Below the pieces are notes generated by a model. It worked only from the letters and a program-made list of their open reading frames with translations, ran no database searches and was not told the DNA's origin. Position numbers and translations under genes: made by a program. A stretch of 35,120 bases of DNA from JAZKIX01 sp040384645. Lineage in GTDB: Bacteria; Pseudomonadota; Gammaproteobacteria; Burkholderiales; Burkholderiaceae_D. Location: contig JAZKIX010000215.1 of NCBI GenBank assembly GCA_040384645.1, forward strand, positions 1 through 35,120. The letters run 5' to 3'. Positions within the stretch are counted from its first letter, which is position 1; every line of letters begins with the position of its first letter. Below, piece by piece: positions 34,045-35,120 of this stretch.

Positions 34045-34929
34045 ATGAGGACCAAACCTCGCCAACTGCGCCGTCAGTTTGCTCTATATGCAGCGTTGTT
34101 ACCAATGGCACTCACGGTAATCATCGCCTACANNNNNNNNNNAAGAATATCTACTAGTACTTCCCGTACTTTCCCTGACAACAATTTTGTCGGGCTCATG
34201 CAATACGAGCGCTTGTTTACAAACGACCGCTGGCTGTTATCGCTACAAAATTTAGTGATTTACGGCATTTTATTCATTCTTGCTTGCATGATTATCGGCT
34301 TCTTACTGGCTGTTTTCATCGATCAAAAAGTCGCAGGCGAAGGCGTTTTGCGCACAGTGTTCCTGTATCCCTACGCGATGTCGTTTGTTGCAACCGGTCT
34401 GGTATGGCAATGGATGCTCAACCCTGGCCTGGGTATTCAAGAAGCAGTGCGGCAACTCGGATATCCCGATTTCACATTCGATTGGATTATCGATCAAGAC
34501 AAAGTGATTTACACCATCGTGATTGCCACAGTTTGGCAAGCGTCAGGTTTAGTAATGGCAATGTTGTTGGCTGGCCTGCGCGGTATCGACGAAGAAATAT
34601 GGAAGGCAGCACGCATAGACGGCATTCCAACTTGGCGCGTATACATGTCAATCGTCTTGCCTATGCTGGGGCCATCGGTAGGAACCGTGTTTATCTTACT
34701 TGCGACTGGTGTCATTAAATTGTACGACTCCGTTGTTGCAATGACGCAAGGCGGCCCTGGCATTGCCAGTGAAGTACCGACCAAGTTCATTATGGAACAT
34801 TTGTCGGGCCGAGCGAACATTGCTTTGGCATCGGCAGGTTCGATTGTGATGTTACTTACAGTGCTCGCGCTCTTGGCACCGTATGTGTATGCCCGTAGTC
34901 GTAGTGCAAGCAGGAAAGGTGAGAAATGA
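34045..34929 (+). CDS. Sugar ABC transporter permease (MalF type), with assembly gap
   Basis: ATG at 34045 follows GGAG (CGGAGAAATA). The sequence encodes 294 codons with the N run at 34133-34142 in the first periplasmic region; a few residues around the first helix are undefined. Further helices are clear (LVIYGILFILACMIIGFLLA, VLRTVFLYPYAMSFVATGLV). The EAA loop that contacts the ATPase is GIDEEIWKAARIDGIPTWRV. The next helices lead to VVAMTQGGPGIASEVPTKFI, a standard feature of CUT1 MalF-type permeases. It forms the inner-membrane channel with the second permease, whose start codon overlaps its stop (ATGA at 34926-34929). Confidence 0.93.
   Translation: MRTKPRQLRRQFALYAALLPMALTVIIAYXXXXRISTSTSRTFPDNNFVGLMQYERLFTNDRWLLSLQNLVIYGILFILACMIIGFLLAVFIDQKVAGEGVLRTVFLYPYAMSFVATGLVWQWMLNPGLGIQEAVRQLGYPDFTFDWIIDQDKVIYTIVIATVWQASGLVMAMLLAGLRGIDEEIWKAARIDGIPTWRVYMSIVLPMLGPSVGTVFILLATGVIKLYDSVVAMTQGGPGIASEVPTKFIMEHLSGRANIALASAGSIVMLLTVLALLAPYVYARSRSASRKGEK
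34133..34142. other. Assembly gap (10 N) inside the permease gene
   Basis: Both flanks look native; the frame is kept. Conserved homologues have about 8-10 residues between the flanks, so some bases are probably hidden. Confidence 0.85.
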
Positions 34930-35018
34930 GTACGCCGACAAAACCTATATTAAACAAACGTCCGCGTAAATTTGGTCCTGCCCGTATCGGCGTTTATGCT
35001 TTTCTGATGATGGCTTAG
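34926..35018 (+). CDS. Start of second sugar ABC permease (MalG type), cut off
   Basis: ATG at 34926 overlaps the previous stop. The first 30 residues (MSTPTKPILNKRPRKFGPAR, then IGVYAFLMMA) are a normal N-terminal cytoplasmic tail and the beginning of TM1. A TAG at 35016-35018 then ends the frame in the middle of the first helix. The following 100 bases encode nothing permease-like in any frame. The break coincides with the window end, so the gene is most likely intact in the organism and cut by a faulty contig end. Confidence 0.8.
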   Translation: MSTPTKPILNKRPRKFGPARIGVYAFLMMA

Positions 35019-35120
35019 CTCATAATGTTGTGACTGCATCTGGCGTTCTAGCAAATGTAGCATGGACGCCGCAAATGACGAATGGTGGGCCATGCTTAGC
35101 ATTACAACCTTCACTATCCG
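35016..35120. other. Terminal sequence unrelated to the permease, probably chimeric
   Basis: After the helix fragment AFLMMA the sequence changes character. It is open on the plus strand in another frame (GLAHNVVTASGVLANVAW) and on the minus strand (GPPFVICGVHATFARTPDA), and looks like coding DNA of another gene. I cannot identify it. Confidence 0.5.

Overview
The window looks like chromosomal DNA of a Gram-negative betaproteobacterium, most likely Burkholderiales/Oxalobacteraceae (relatives of Herminiimonas, Collimonas, Glaciimonas or Undibacterium). The basis is protein character, the hrcA-HAD / nadK-recN / hemH / grpE-dnaK-dnaJ neighbourhood, the dgk-panB pair and a moderate GC content (estimated by eye, not computed). 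I recognise no rRNA, tRNA, CRISPR array, intact insertion sequence or prophage. Five 10-base N runs mark assembly gaps, and several coding regions are damaged at or near them.

Layout. 1-2293 (-): 5' part of a large secreted protein with an Fn3-like and a hydrolase-like region. 2969-5566 (+): a periplasmic Cache protein, a terminator, then a chemoreceptor with a C-terminal PilZ domain, interrupted by a gap and a foreign fragment. 5733-6926 (-): MFS exporter. 7158-9509 (+): DUF486 membrane protein, deoxynucleoside kinase, PanB and an unknown protein. 9552-10964 (-): lipoprotein sugar dehydrogenase. 11362-12030 (+): beta-carbonic anhydrase. 12199-12795 (-): chalcone-isomerase-like periplasmic protein. 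12966-16777 (-): the grpE-dnaK-dnaJ heat-shock operon, with a near-consensus sigma-32 promoter. 17105-17206 (+): a 33-residue membrane peptide. 17482-21245 (-): hemH, recN and a broken nadK. 21452-23262 (+): HAD hydrolase and the heat-shock repressor hrcA. 23281-24480 (-): AI-2E/PerM family protein.

24709-26883 is a compact envelope-stress-type cluster: BON lipoprotein, a secreted protein with three Cys-pair repeats, CsbD, and a DUF3309 membrane peptide. It is followed by a patatin phospholipase (-), a double-length MipA/OmpV outer-membrane protein (+) and an OmpA-type protein (+). A palindrome of the form TGTwCGyTArCG is shared between the region upstream of csbD and that upstream of the OmpA gene. 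After about 1.1 kb with no convincing gene comes a CUT1 sugar ABC transporter (binding protein, permease, start of a second permease), preceded by a promoter and two LacI-type palindromes.

The strongest unexpected result concerns assembly integrity. The chemoreceptor gap is flanked by DNA that reads on the minus strand as a penicillin-acylase family fragment. The sugar-binding-protein gap carries 33 bases of unexplained sequence plus a 9-base duplication, and the last ~105 bases do not continue the permease. dnaK has lost about 27 codons behind its gap, and nadK lacks about 45 codons with a frame change and no gap mark. These are best read as scaffold-join artefacts, not biology. The more biological leads are the LacI-type operators, the repeated ATACT-N6-AGTAT motif (near the MFS/DUF486 divergence and around hemH), the stress cluster with its palindrome, the small divergent peptide and the MCP-PilZ fusion.
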